DNA of 64,000 nt from Shimia sp. R9_2 (GTDB taxonomy: Bacteria; Pseudomonadota; Alphaproteobacteria; Rhodobacterales; Rhodobacteraceae): positions 1 through 64,000 of the forward strand of contig NZ_JAGHRO010000011.1 of NCBI RefSeq assembly GCF_017743735.1, written 5' to 3'. Under the pieces are notes generated by a model that did not search any database, was not told the origin of the DNA, and worked only from the letters and a program-made list of their open reading frames with translations. Within the stretch, counting starts at the first letter, position 1. Every line of letters starts with the position of its first letter. The position numbers were made by a program, and so were the translations under genes. Of the stretch, positions 26,552 through 34,646 are shown piece after piece.

Positions 26552-26887
26552 TTACTTGCCGCACCCGCGGACCGAGATTCCACCCATAGCTTCGGCTGCG
26601 ATGTCGCGCAGATCATACTCGTCCAGAGGGGAGGGTTCGGGTTTGCCTCTCTTTGAGGAGATATCCGGGATCACCACGTGAACCTGTTTTGGGCTATCGT
26701 AGACAAAAGTAATCTCCGGGTTCAGGGACTCGCCGCTTTCGCTGGTACCGGCGAACATGTCCCGAATGATTTTTTCGCCTGCTTCGCGGTTTGCACCTTG
26801 CGACTGATCGGACGCGGCCGCCAGTTCAAGAATTGCGTGGCCAAGTTCCTTAAGTGAGAAACTGTCATTCAGTTTCAATCGTGCCAT
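26552..26887 (-). CDS. Small protein with double-glycine, Cys-containing tail: candidate RiPP precursor
   Basis: A 111-residue protein with no recognised family. The N-terminus is leader-like and helical (NDSFSLKELGHAILELAAAS), the middle is charged and Pro-rich, and the end reads AAEAMGGISVRGCGK. The Gly-Gly at 102-103 followed by an eight-residue tail containing Ser and the only Cys (109) looks like a leader-cleavage site and core peptide. The ATG at 26887 has AAGGAC nine bases upstream. It is divergent from a YcaO gene 68 bases away; YcaO enzymes act on Cys/Ser/Thr or backbone amides in such tails. That it is the YcaO substrate is inference; it could instead be an unrelated small regulator. 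Confidence 0.55.
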   Translation of the reverse strand: MARLKLNDSFSLKELGHAILELAAASDQSQGANREAGEKIIRDMFAGTSESGESLNPEITFVYDSPKQVHVVIPDISSKRGKPEPSPLDEYDLRDIAAEAMGGISVRGCGK

Positions 26888-26955
26888 TCCAAAAGTCCTT
26901 TTTTGGTTCAATAATAATAGTTAATAACCCCTTAAGCAGTTTGCCGGAACTGAAA

Positions 26956-27906
26956 ATGACCGACACATTCATTCAAAGTGCCGAAACCGGGAAACTTATT
27001 TCCAAACCATCCTTTGCCGACTTTCCTGACAACGCCCCAATTCATGTGGCGTTTCGGCTGATCGAGCTGCGTGCGGGCAGCATTTCTCCGCCAGGAGCGA
27101 TGAAGCGGCGGGTGGCTTTCGGGGTAGCGGATACTCCCGAACAGGCTGCGCGATTGTCGGGTTTTGAGGCAATTGAGCGTTACGCCCTGCAATACAGTTC
27201 AGATCAGGATCGGACCTGCCACAGTCTGATTGCGTCAGGTGGTGGTTCATACGAAATGCCGAGGGCGGCCTTGGCGATTGGGGCGCCAGACACCAATGGC
27301 GCCGTTACCTCCAAAGGGGCCGCAGCAGGACAAACACATGCTGATGCTGCTTTGCGCGCGGTCTATGAATGCCTTGAGCATGCCTTGGATCAGATGGGGG
27401 AGTATACTCACCGCGTCGCGCCAGACTGTTTGCCGCAAGCCCTAAATGCGTGGCTATCGCGGCATTTGCGCAAACTTGACATCCATGTGCTGCCGGTCCC
27501 CGACATTGGGCTATTTGTGCGCGCCGTGTGCAGTGATTTCGATGGCGGGCGGCCTTGCTATGGCACAGCTTTTGCCAACGACTTGGAACAGGGCGCGTTG
27601 AGCGCGGCAGGGGAAGCAATCGTGTCGTGGCGCAATATGGTCACTTTGGACCACAAAGGGGTCACGCCAAAGGATATGGACGCTGAGGAGGCGCGTTTCT
27701 TTGAGCTCTACCGTGGTGCGCGAGGGGATCGGCCGATGTCGCCACAGCAAGAGTTTAGCCGCGAAGCGTGGCAAATTCTGCCACCAGACCTTAGTCGCGC
27801 TCTGGAGTACGCGGCCAATGTCTTGGGCAAACCGGTTGCTGTGTTTGACATGACCGCCGCAGACGTACCGCTACCTGTTGTAAAGGCCGTGCCTGTTATG
27901 AGTTGA
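26956..27906 (+). CDS. YcaO-family ATP-dependent peptide-modifying protein (short form)
   Basis: The 316-residue protein carries the YcaO nucleotide-binding landmarks in order: LSGFEAIERYALQY (EAIERY at 71-76), TSKGAAAGQTHADAALRAVY (118-137) continuing ECLEHA, and YGTAFANDLEQGALSAAGEA near 205-225. The C-terminus ends VPLPVVKAVPVMS, like the Pro-rich tail of azoline-forming YcaO proteins. YcaO enzymes use ATP to activate peptide backbone amides, giving azolines, thioamides or amidines. Members are usually about 400 residues or more, so the N-terminus is reduced. No dehydrogenase, E1-like or TfuA partner gene is recognised nearby. The start at 26956 is judged from length and homology; its ribosome-binding site is weak. 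Confidence 0.75.
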   Translation: MTDTFIQSAETGKLISKPSFADFPDNAPIHVAFRLIELRAGSISPPGAMKRRVAFGVADTPEQAARLSGFEAIERYALQYSSDQDRTCHSLIASGGGSYEMPRAALAIGAPDTNGAVTSKGAAAGQTHADAALRAVYECLEHALDQMGEYTHRVAPDCLPQALNAWLSRHLRKLDIHVLPVPDIGLFVRAVCSDFDGGRPCYGTAFANDLEQGALSAAGEAIVSWRNMVTLDHKGVTPKDMDAEEARFFELYRGARGDRPMSPQQEFSREAWQILPPDLSRALEYAANVLGKPVAVFDMTAADVPLPVVKAVPVMS

Positions 27907-27933
27907 TATGCTCATAAACCGGCCAGCGCTCTG

Positions 27934-29181
27934 TTAGCTTTCGCGCAAGCCCCGCGTGCCGGGAACCACCCCTAGCGGATTTTCATATTGATCCGCAAAG
28001 GTGGCAATCTGTTTGCATCGTTCATAGCTCGGCAGTCCCCGGGTAATTGAGGCACACGGTCGCGTGGGGATGTCGCGAAACTCATCATTGGCGATCGGGC
28101 GCGGCGTATCTCCGATCACAACCAGCGGTCCCACCTCGATCAAGCGCGCCAAAAGGTAGCCCGACACAACTGAGGTTCGCGCCCCGTTGGTCCAAAGCAG
28201 GTCATCCAGAAAATGCGGATCTTCGTCGCCGGGGCCGAACTCAAGCCGCATCATCATGCCGTCTGTTCCTCGAGAAAAGCGCCCCCATTCTTGTGGAACA
28301 GGTTCACCATCAAGGCTCAGATCCTTGGTTCTGAGCGCACGCAGGTAAACCCCCAAAGGATTGGCAAAGGCCATCACCCGCCCCTGAGGCGGGTTTTTGC
28401 CCCGTAAGAAAACCTGATCGTAGGCTGCCTGAGCTGCGCCGGCATCAGCATTACGGCAATAAAGATCTTCGCGATCTACCGACAGGAAGATTTCTTCCAG
28501 TTTGGCGCGTCTGCGTTTGCCATCCTGATGGACCGCATAGGGAAATGACCCGAAATGCACGACAAAAATCAGATCGCTGAGCCCGTTGATGTTTTCGGCC
28601 ATGAACAGCACATGTTCCATATTTAGTGGGTGTTCAGGCGGTTGTGCCCTGCCGAACCCAACCAACCTTCTGCGGAAGGTTTCGGTGCGTGTTTTGACAG
28701 TTAAGCTATTCCATTGCTGCTCAGGGATGCCAAACAGCTCTTCGGCCTCATAACGTCGGCCAGTGATACTGGTCACACGCTGCAGGAAGTAAGGCAGGTC
28801 ATAAACCGCCATCGCTTGCCACCACTCCATCAGTTCGGTTGTTGCAATGAACCGTTTGGGCCGCAGATTTCCATCGCTGTCAGGGCGCATGATCAGCGCA
28901 TATTCCAGGTATTCATTATGCAGCTCTGCCCGTCCGGGCCATCCCCAGTCCGAAAGTTGAACAGCCAGTTCTTCGCCCAGACAATCCAGGGGTTCACGCG
29001 GGTTCGCTGGCCATTTGATAGAATGAGCGATTTTGCCATCAGCGATCTTCGACGGGTCAGTGACCAAAAAGGGGCTGGCTTTGTGCGAATTTATCTTGTC
29101 GAGAATTGTGTCGTTCCATACGGTAAGCACTGCATCGCTTACATCTGGGTCCGCGCGTCCTGGAGACTGAAAAATGTACAT
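27934..29181 (-). CDS. Protein of unknown function downstream of haloperoxidase-like gene
   Basis: A 415-residue soluble protein I do not recognise. It has no signal peptide or membrane segment. It contains several Trp-rich stretches (LSDWGWPGRAELHNEYLEYA; TTELMEWWQAMAVYDLPYFL), an HFGSFPYAVHQDG segment and a Cys-poor, Arg-rich C-terminus. AAGGGA precedes the ATG at 29181 and rules out the longer frame from 29274. It lies downstream of the haloperoxidase-like gene on the same strand, separated by 169 bases with a strong GC hairpin, and its 3' end faces the YcaO gene 27 bases away. A role as partner of the haloperoxidase-like or YcaO protein is suggested only by context. Confidence 0.6.
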   Translation of the reverse strand: MYIFQSPGRADPDVSDAVLTVWNDTILDKINSHKASPFLVTDPSKIADGKIAHSIKWPANPREPLDCLGEELAVQLSDWGWPGRAELHNEYLEYALIMRPDSDGNLRPKRFIATTELMEWWQAMAVYDLPYFLQRVTSITGRRYEAEELFGIPEQQWNSLTVKTRTETFRRRLVGFGRAQPPEHPLNMEHVLFMAENINGLSDLIFVVHFGSFPYAVHQDGKRRRAKLEEIFLSVDREDLYCRNADAGAAQAAYDQVFLRGKNPPQGRVMAFANPLGVYLRALRTKDLSLDGEPVPQEWGRFSRGTDGMMMRLEFGPGDEDPHFLDDLLWTNGARTSVVSGYLLARLIEVGPLVVIGDTPRPIANDEFRDIPTRPCASITRGLPSYERCKQIATFADQYENPLGVVPGTRGLRES

Positions 29182-29217
29182 CGTTACGTCCCTTAAACAA
29201 TTCGGGATTAAGTTTGT

Positions 29218-29245
29218 GCGGCCGCAAGAAAGGCCCTGCGGCCGC
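29218..29245 (-). terminator. GC-rich stem-loop between haloperoxidase-like and 415-residue genes
   Basis: GCGGCCGCA at 29218-29226 and TGCGGCCGC at 29237-29245 are perfect complements around a ten-base loop. It sits 36 bases before the start of the 415-residue gene. No T-run follows on the minus strand. It could reduce transcription or block translation of the downstream gene. A second small palindrome, GGTGAAGAATTCACC, lies about 45 bases further on the plus strand. Confidence 0.55.
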
Positions 29246-29350
29246 GCCGTCCCACAGAGCATAGATTGGGGCAAGCTCTGTTGGGGATGGTGAAGAATTC
29301 ACCGGCGCTGCCACTTAGGCATTCACCGGTATGTCGTTTTTGCTCGCCTG

Positions 29351-31267
29351 TCACAATTGGGGTTGCGGTGGCAGGTGGCGGGTCCACCAATCACTCAGGC
29401 TACAGCCAGAAACGCGGATTTCAGAGCTGCCGGCCCCATTGCCAGAGATCGTTAGAACGTCACCATCGAAGGTTTCAATCGTCATGGTCACATTAGAACG
29501 GAAGGTCGCCATATGTTCCGCTAAGATGCCGACAGCAATCCGCTCGCCCATGCGCAGGCTGTCGAAACTGTCGCTATAATAATTCACACCGGCCATGCAG
29601 CCTGCAAGGGACATGTTTTCAGCCAGTTTGTTCAACTCACCGTTCAGGGTCAGCACGTCAGGGGCATCGTCACCCTTTGTTTCCTTTAGGTTCAGGCCTC
29701 CGTCTTCCGGCACAAATGCAGCGGGCGCACCCGCCTCTTTCAACGACGTCGGCCTCTGGTCTGCGCCATGGGTGCAGAAAAATGCTTTGAGCACAGTCAC
29801 ACACCCTCCAGCTATCGTTGCATGCCCGGCCCCATAGGACGGATGCATGGGCGATCCTCCCGGGGAAGCCATCGGCAACAATAGGTTGCGTGTCATTTGG
29901 GGCAGGCGGCTCCAAGAGCGGGTGCTGTGCTTGAAGCGTCGTTCAGAAGGAGCTGCAACAATCGCCTCAATCAGGTTGAAGTCATCGGTAGAGGCAGACC
30001 CCAGCTTGTCCAAATGCTGAGTGGCCATCGCCTCCGCCGCGCCAAGCTCTGCGCCGTAGCCGTTTTCAATCAAGCAAGCCACACTACCAAGCTTTTCGGG
30101 GCGGGCGCGGTTATGCGTCTCAAATTTCTGTTGCCAAGAAGCTCTATGCGCCCGTTTGGCGGTCTCAGACAACAGAGACAAAAGTTGCTCTTTTCCCGAG
30201 CCGTCAAAATGCCGCGTATCCTCATTTTGGGATAGGCCAAGATCACTTTTGGTTTCCCAATCAAACAGCAATGTGGCCGCATTAAGATAGGGCTTACAAG
30301 ATGCATCAGTGCAGGCCAGTGTGGCTAGGTCACGCGGCGTTTCAATAAACTTTTTTGTGCCTTCAAAAGCAGCGCGCTCTTTTTTCGTATTGGCGCCGTT
30401 TTGAACATCCAGCCACTCTGCCCAATCGCGCAGATAATCCACACCGGGTGCGCGTTCGATGATCCGCGGGTCCCAACGCCCGATCTTAACTTGAGCGCTT
30501 TTTCCTTCTGGCGCCGCAGCCCCATGGAGCAAAAACTGCGAAACATAAGGGCCATCGGCGCAACCGGCGCTTGAACCGCGGAAAAGAGTTTGCGGCGTTA
30601 GGTTTTCGCCATCTCGCATGCGCCTGCTGGAAGAGACCATGCTGAGCGGATTGCCTTCGGCATCGGTTGGCGTTTGCTCAGGATCAAACCAAGGCATATT
30701 GGTCAAGGCAGCAGCGACCTGCTGAGAGGTCTTGCTGGTCCTCATGGCCTCAAAAGAAAGATCCCGGAGATACGCCATTGCATATAGCTCGGCCATTTCC
30801 GCTGCCAATTCATCTGACCCCAGGCAGGGCGCGGGCGCCAAGGCAACAGAGTTTGCTTCTGGTGCTTGCGCAACCAATTGATGGTACGCAAAAGGCATGT
30901 CCCAATTGCGCCATGAAAATTCGCTACCTTCCGCATTGGGGCGGGTTTGGAAGCTGCCGCAATATGCCGGTGAATCAAAAAGCGCGATCCGGTTCCCCAT
31001 GTTGTCGGTGTAGCTAGGATCTGAAATTTCCTCAAAAAAGTTGTTGTAGGAATACGTTGTGACGATTCCGAAAGCATTGTGCTCCAATCCTTTGGAAAAC
31101 CGGGTTGGCCATATGCCGGGAAATGCCTCCGCCTCGCCGTTGCAGCGGGTTTCAACGGCCAAAGCCCTCAGAGGAATGGCTGCCGCACGGCACTTGAGTG
31201 CCTCGACCACTTGACTTGATTCTGGAATTCTAGCGGTGGCGTAAGCAACATTTGCCTCTTTAGTCAT
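29351..31267 (-). CDS. Vanadium-dependent haloperoxidase-like (PAP2 fold) protein with altered active site
   Basis: The 638-residue protein aligns by motif with cyanobacterial/bacterial vanadium haloperoxidases. A Lys...Arg-Pro segment (KFETHNRARPE, from 381), HPSYGAGHATIAGG with His482, and ELNKLAENMSLAGCMAGVNY continuing YSDSFDSLRMGERIA are visible. In active enzymes the last motif has Arg and His (GRNxAGVHYY); here they are Gly556 and Asn562. These normally bind vanadate and form the catalytic His-vanadate bond. Loss suggests a non-haloperoxidase or inactive protein. No signal peptide is visible. AAGGAGG five bases before the ATG at 31267 fixes the start. It is divergent in function from its neighbours but co-oriented with the 415-residue gene. 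Confidence 0.78.
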   Translation of the reverse strand: MTKEANVAYATARIPESSQVVEALKCRAAAIPLRALAVETRCNGEAEAFPGIWPTRFSKGLEHNAFGIVTTYSYNNFFEEISDPSYTDNMGNRIALFDSPAYCGSFQTRPNAEGSEFSWRNWDMPFAYHQLVAQAPEANSVALAPAPCLGSDELAAEMAELYAMAYLRDLSFEAMRTSKTSQQVAAALTNMPWFDPEQTPTDAEGNPLSMVSSSRRMRDGENLTPQTLFRGSSAGCADGPYVSQFLLHGAAAPEGKSAQVKIGRWDPRIIERAPGVDYLRDWAEWLDVQNGANTKKERAAFEGTKKFIETPRDLATLACTDASCKPYLNAATLLFDWETKSDLGLSQNEDTRHFDGSGKEQLLSLLSETAKRAHRASWQQKFETHNRARPEKLGSVACLIENGYGAELGAAEAMATQHLDKLGSASTDDFNLIEAIVAAPSERRFKHSTRSWSRLPQMTRNLLLPMASPGGSPMHPSYGAGHATIAGGCVTVLKAFFCTHGADQRPTSLKEAGAPAAFVPEDGGLNLKETKGDDAPDVLTLNGELNKLAENMSLAGCMAGVNYYSDSFDSLRMGERIAVGILAEHMATFRSNVTMTIETFDGDVLTISGNGAGSSEIRVSGCSLSDWWTRHLPPQPQL

Positions 31268-31498
31268 GATGCCCTCCTTGGTGTGCAGAGGCATCAGGAA
31301 CAGGCGGCATTACCGGATCGTTACCGATTTCACTGGGATCGTTACTCTGAGAAAAACTTGACGGAAACTTAGGACGGTTTTGGTATTTGTCTTTTTGCGA
31401 AAAGTCTTGTGTTTTGAGAGTGTAAGTAATCGATTAGCGGGTTAGTCAGGCAAGAATTGGCGGTGATAGAGCGATAGGCTATATGTCAAACCCAAAAT

Positions 31499-32230
31499 TC
31501 AGGGTCCAAGAGACGCTCTGCTTAACCATTCACCAAGGTCTTTTTCGGCAGATGCGATGACTTCGGTATTTAATATGTGGATGCGCATCGCTTTTGACAC
31601 TGCCCTGACGCGCTTGTTGATCGCTACATCAGCATGCGCCAGGGGCAGGTCGTTGACGTCCAACTTTTCATAGATCGACAGCAACCGGTTCTGCACAGTC
31701 CGTAGGGCGAGTTTGCGGCGCTGCGCTATGATCTTGTCCGGCAGTCCAAGCGCCAAATCAGAGAGAATTGCTAGCTCGACTTCGGTTAATGCTTCACTTG
31801 AGCGGCTCTGTTCGCTTTGAATCTGATGGATCTCGCGATCGACCATGATCTGGCCTTCGAGCAGCACCGCGCGTAGGGCCAGTTGCATGCGAGAGGGGCT
31901 CGCGGTTTTGAGCACGTATCCATAGGCGGCTTCTTTCGGGACGATCCGCGCAATACCACGCAGATAAGCTTCGTCAGAATAGTTTGACCAGAACAGAATG
32001 CGTGTGCTCGGTCGTTCGGCCCAAATCGTGCGCGCGGCTTCAATCCCGTTGCGCTCTTGCATGCGCAGGTCCATCACAATCGCTTCGACAGCATCGTCGC
32101 GAGCCATCTGTTCACCCTCGCGCCCGTTTGTAGCCAATTCCATTTCTATAGCTTCAGGCAGCGCTTCCGAGACCAGTTCCATGAGGTAGTTGGCATGCAT
32201 GGCATCATCTTCAACCAGGAGGATCTTCAT
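31499..32230 (-). CDS. NarL/LuxR-type response regulator
   Basis: The 243-residue protein has an N-terminal receiver domain (MKILLVEDDAMHANYLMELV; phospho-acceptor Asp in AIVMDLRM; Lys in YGYVLK) and a C-terminal LuxR-type helix-turn-helix (LTEVELAILSDLALGLPDKI; ALRTVQNRLLSIYEKLDV). Its ATG at 32230 overlaps the stop of the kinase gene in ATGA, giving translational coupling. After about residue 205 there is an extra C-terminal tail. It could drive either the downstream haloperoxidase-like/415-residue genes or the divergent sugar ABC operon at 33630. Confidence 0.88.
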   Translation of the reverse strand: MKILLVEDDAMHANYLMELVSEALPEAIEMELATNGREGEQMARDDAVEAIVMDLRMQERNGIEAARTIWAERPSTRILFWSNYSDEAYLRGIARIVPKEAAYGYVLKTASPSRMQLALRAVLLEGQIMVDREIHQIQSEQSRSSEALTEVELAILSDLALGLPDKIIAQRRKLALRTVQNRLLSIYEKLDVNDLPLAHADVAINKRVRAVSKAMRIHILNTEVIASAEKDLGEWLSRASLGP

Positions 32231-33420
32231 GCTGGCATCTCTTCCTTGCTGGTGCACTGTGATGTCGGCAGACAGACAATGACCTCGGTGCCATTGGAAT
32301 AGGAGATATCGAACTGTGCGGCGATGAGCCTGGCGCGGGTGCGCATATGCATCAGCCCACCCGATGCCTTTGCTGGCTCCAGTTCTGGATGTGTTTGACC
32401 ATCATCGTGTACCGATAAATACAAACCGTCGCGGCAGGCGATCTCGACTGTGATGGACTGCGCCTGCGCGTGGCGAACAGCGTTGTTAATCGCCTCTTGC
32501 GCGATCCGAAACAGTGCGATCCGTTTTGCTTGGGGCAACTGATCGACAAGCCCATCTGACAAATCGCGTACATCAATCTCCAGTTGCCGGTCCGGCCCTA
32601 CGGCGCGCTCCAAATGTGTACGAACTGCGTGCTGAAACCCGAAAAGTTCCAACAGAGAAGGGATCGACATGTCTATGATGGTTCGCAAATCCTGAATGCA
32701 TCTCTGCATATGGTCGCGCAAAGCGGCAATATCTCGCTGCGATTTGCAGCATTCCAACTCGCGGCTTATCCGCGTCAGGTCCGCCAGCGTTTGGTCATGC
32801 AGGTCCATGCCAATGCGTTGGCGTTCCTGTTCCAGCGCATCGGTCAGACTTGACGCCCCAAGCCGTAAGCCTTCTTCGCGCGCCTGCACTTCGGCCCGCA
32901 TGATCGCCTCGCGTTTGGCCTGCTCAGTAGCGCGCAACGCATAAAAGTAAGGTGCCAAAATATCGGCAATATTGCGTACCTGTTCGACGGCGTTTTCATC
33001 GTAGTAGTCTGGCTGTTGGGATGAACAGTTGAGGGCGCCAATCGTGCGGCCCAGCACTTTCATTGCGACATTCACACGACTGCGCATCTGGTGCCGTATG
33101 ATCGGCCCTGCATCTGCGCCTTCAAATATGTAACGGGGGTCTTCTAAGGCGTTGCCCGTTAGCAGGCTGTCACACTTGCCTGTCAGGATATCGCGCACAG
33201 GTGATACCGCGACCGGAGCACGCGTACGGCTCCAACTGGTGCGCAGGCCGACTTCGTAACTTGTGTTGAGCTGCCCGTTTTCATCGACGAGACATACATC
33301 CAAGTGATCCACATGCAAAATGCGGTCGATCTCGGATTTGACCGAGCGCAGCGCGGATTTGATATCGAGGTTTCCTGCCAGATGGTTTGAGATCCGCAGG
33401 TAATAGGCAAGATCAGCCAT
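32227..33420 (-). CDS. GAF-domain sensor histidine kinase (NarX/HisKA_3 type)
   Basis: The 397-residue cytoplasmic kinase has a GAF domain over about residues 15-165 (SEIDRILHVDHLDVCLVDEN; IGALNCSSQ), a linker coiled coil, a HisKA_3 domain with the phosphorylated His in ERQRIGMDLHDQTLADLTRI near 215, and a HATPase domain with N-box RIAQEAINNAVRHAQAQSIT and a short SGGLMHMRTRA G-box. There are no membrane helices, so it senses a cytosolic ligand or redox state. It forms a coupled pair with the response regulator. Its start is 209 bases from the divergent sugar-binding-protein gene. Confidence 0.88.
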   Translation of the reverse strand: MADLAYYLRISNHLAGNLDIKSALRSVKSEIDRILHVDHLDVCLVDENGQLNTSYEVGLRTSWSRTRAPVAVSPVRDILTGKCDSLLTGNALEDPRYIFEGADAGPIIRHQMRSRVNVAMKVLGRTIGALNCSSQQPDYYDENAVEQVRNIADILAPYFYALRATEQAKREAIMRAEVQAREEGLRLGASSLTDALEQERQRIGMDLHDQTLADLTRISRELECCKSQRDIAALRDHMQRCIQDLRTIIDMSIPSLLELFGFQHAVRTHLERAVGPDRQLEIDVRDLSDGLVDQLPQAKRIALFRIAQEAINNAVRHAQAQSITVEIACRDGLYLSVHDDGQTHPELEPAKASGGLMHMRTRARLIAAQFDISYSNGTEVIVCLPTSQCTSKEEMPA

Positions 33421-33629
33421 TTAAGACCCTTTGCAAAGCAGGCATTGAAACTATAGCCAGAGCGATACCGCGTGTCATGCGGGTTGCCGCAGCCTCTTTG
33501 CGGGAAGCCGCAAGCAATGCGCGCGGACTACTCTTACCCTTATCGCCGAAACTCGGAATCTTTGTCGCGCAGGCCCCTTTTGGGGGCAAGAATGCATGTG
33601 CGGCAGTGTGGCCGCTCTGGGAGGATACC

Positions 33630-34643
33630 ATGAAACTTAAGGCCATTTTATTGGGTGCTACGACTGGATTAGCCGCTTTGGCTGCGACACCTGGCATAGC
33701 AGACACATCAGACAAACGTATTGCGTTGTCCAACAACTACGCGGGAAACTCATGGCGCCAGGCGATGCTTGAAAGCTGGCAGAAGAATGGTGACGCAGCG
33801 GTGGCTGATGGCGTCGTTGCTGCCGCTGACGCGTTCACGACTTCCGAAAACCAGGCTACCGAACAAGCGGCTCAAATTCAGAATATGATCCTGCAGGGGT
33901 ATGACGCTATCGTTATAAACGCTGCGTCGCCGACAGCCATCAACGGCGCAGTCAAGGCGGCCTGCGATGCAGGCATTACCGTTGTATCGTTTGACGGTAT
34001 TGTGCAGGAGCCCTGTGCATGGCGCATTGCTGTTGACTTTCAGCAGATGGGACGTGAGCAGGTAAAATACTTGGCTGAGCGCTATCCCGATGGCGGCAAC
34101 CTTCTGGAGATTCGTGGACTTGCTGGGGTTTTTGTTGACGACGAGATCAGCGCGGGCATTCATGATGAAGTCAAGAACACGAAATTCGAAATTGTCGGAT
34201 CGGTTCATGGTGATTGGGCTCAGGACGTGGCGCAGAAAGCAGTTGCCGGTATACTGCCCAGCCTGCCCGATATTGTAGGTGTCGTGACCCAAGGGGGCGA
34301 TGGATATGGCGCCGCGCAGGCGATTGGCGCAACGGATCGTGCGATGCCGACCATTGTGATGGGCAATCGTCAGGATGAATTGCAATGGTGGGCTGACGAA
34401 AAAGCGGCCAACGGGTATCAGACCACTTCGCTGTCCATTGCTCCGGGTGTCAGCACACTCGCATTTTGGGTGGCACAACAGGTTCTCGATGGGTATAGCG
34501 TTCCCAAGGATTTGACCGTTCCCTTCCTGACTATTTCGGAAGCCTCTCTGGAAGAGGCGCTGAAAACCACACCTAAGGGGTCGGTCGCAAACGTGGAATA
34601 CACGCTGCAACAGGCCAAAGATGTGATCGCGGCGGCCAAATAA
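33630..34643 (+). CDS. Sugar ABC transporter periplasmic binding protein (RbsB type)
   Basis: A 337-residue binding protein with a signal peptide (MKLKAILLGATTGLAALAAT, cleavage near PGIAD/TSDK) and a type I periplasmic sugar-binding fold: NNYAGNSWRQAMLESWQ, AAQIQNMILQGYDAIVINAA, GITVVSFDG and GVVTQGGDGYGAAQAIG. GGGAGG five bases before the ATG at 33630 decides the start over a much longer frame. It is the first gene of a five-gene operon with an RbsA-like ATPase, two permeases and a lactonase. The ligand is probably a sugar or sugar acid. Confidence 0.9.
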   Translation: MKLKAILLGATTGLAALAATPGIADTSDKRIALSNNYAGNSWRQAMLESWQKNGDAAVADGVVAAADAFTTSENQATEQAAQIQNMILQGYDAIVINAASPTAINGAVKAACDAGITVVSFDGIVQEPCAWRIAVDFQQMGREQVKYLAERYPDGGNLLEIRGLAGVFVDDEISAGIHDEVKNTKFEIVGSVHGDWAQDVAQKAVAGILPSLPDIVGVVTQGGDGYGAAQAIGATDRAMPTIVMGNRQDELQWWADEKAANGYQTTSLSIAPGVSTLAFWVAQQVLDGYSVPKDLTVPFLTISEASLEEALKTTPKGSVANVEYTLQQAKDVIAAAK

Positions 34644-34646
34644 CTT

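Noticed and set aside
33387..33629. N-terminal extension of the sugar-binding protein
   Set aside because: The extension overlaps the divergent kinase start and lacks signal-peptide features; a strong GGGAGG and signal peptide begin at 33630.
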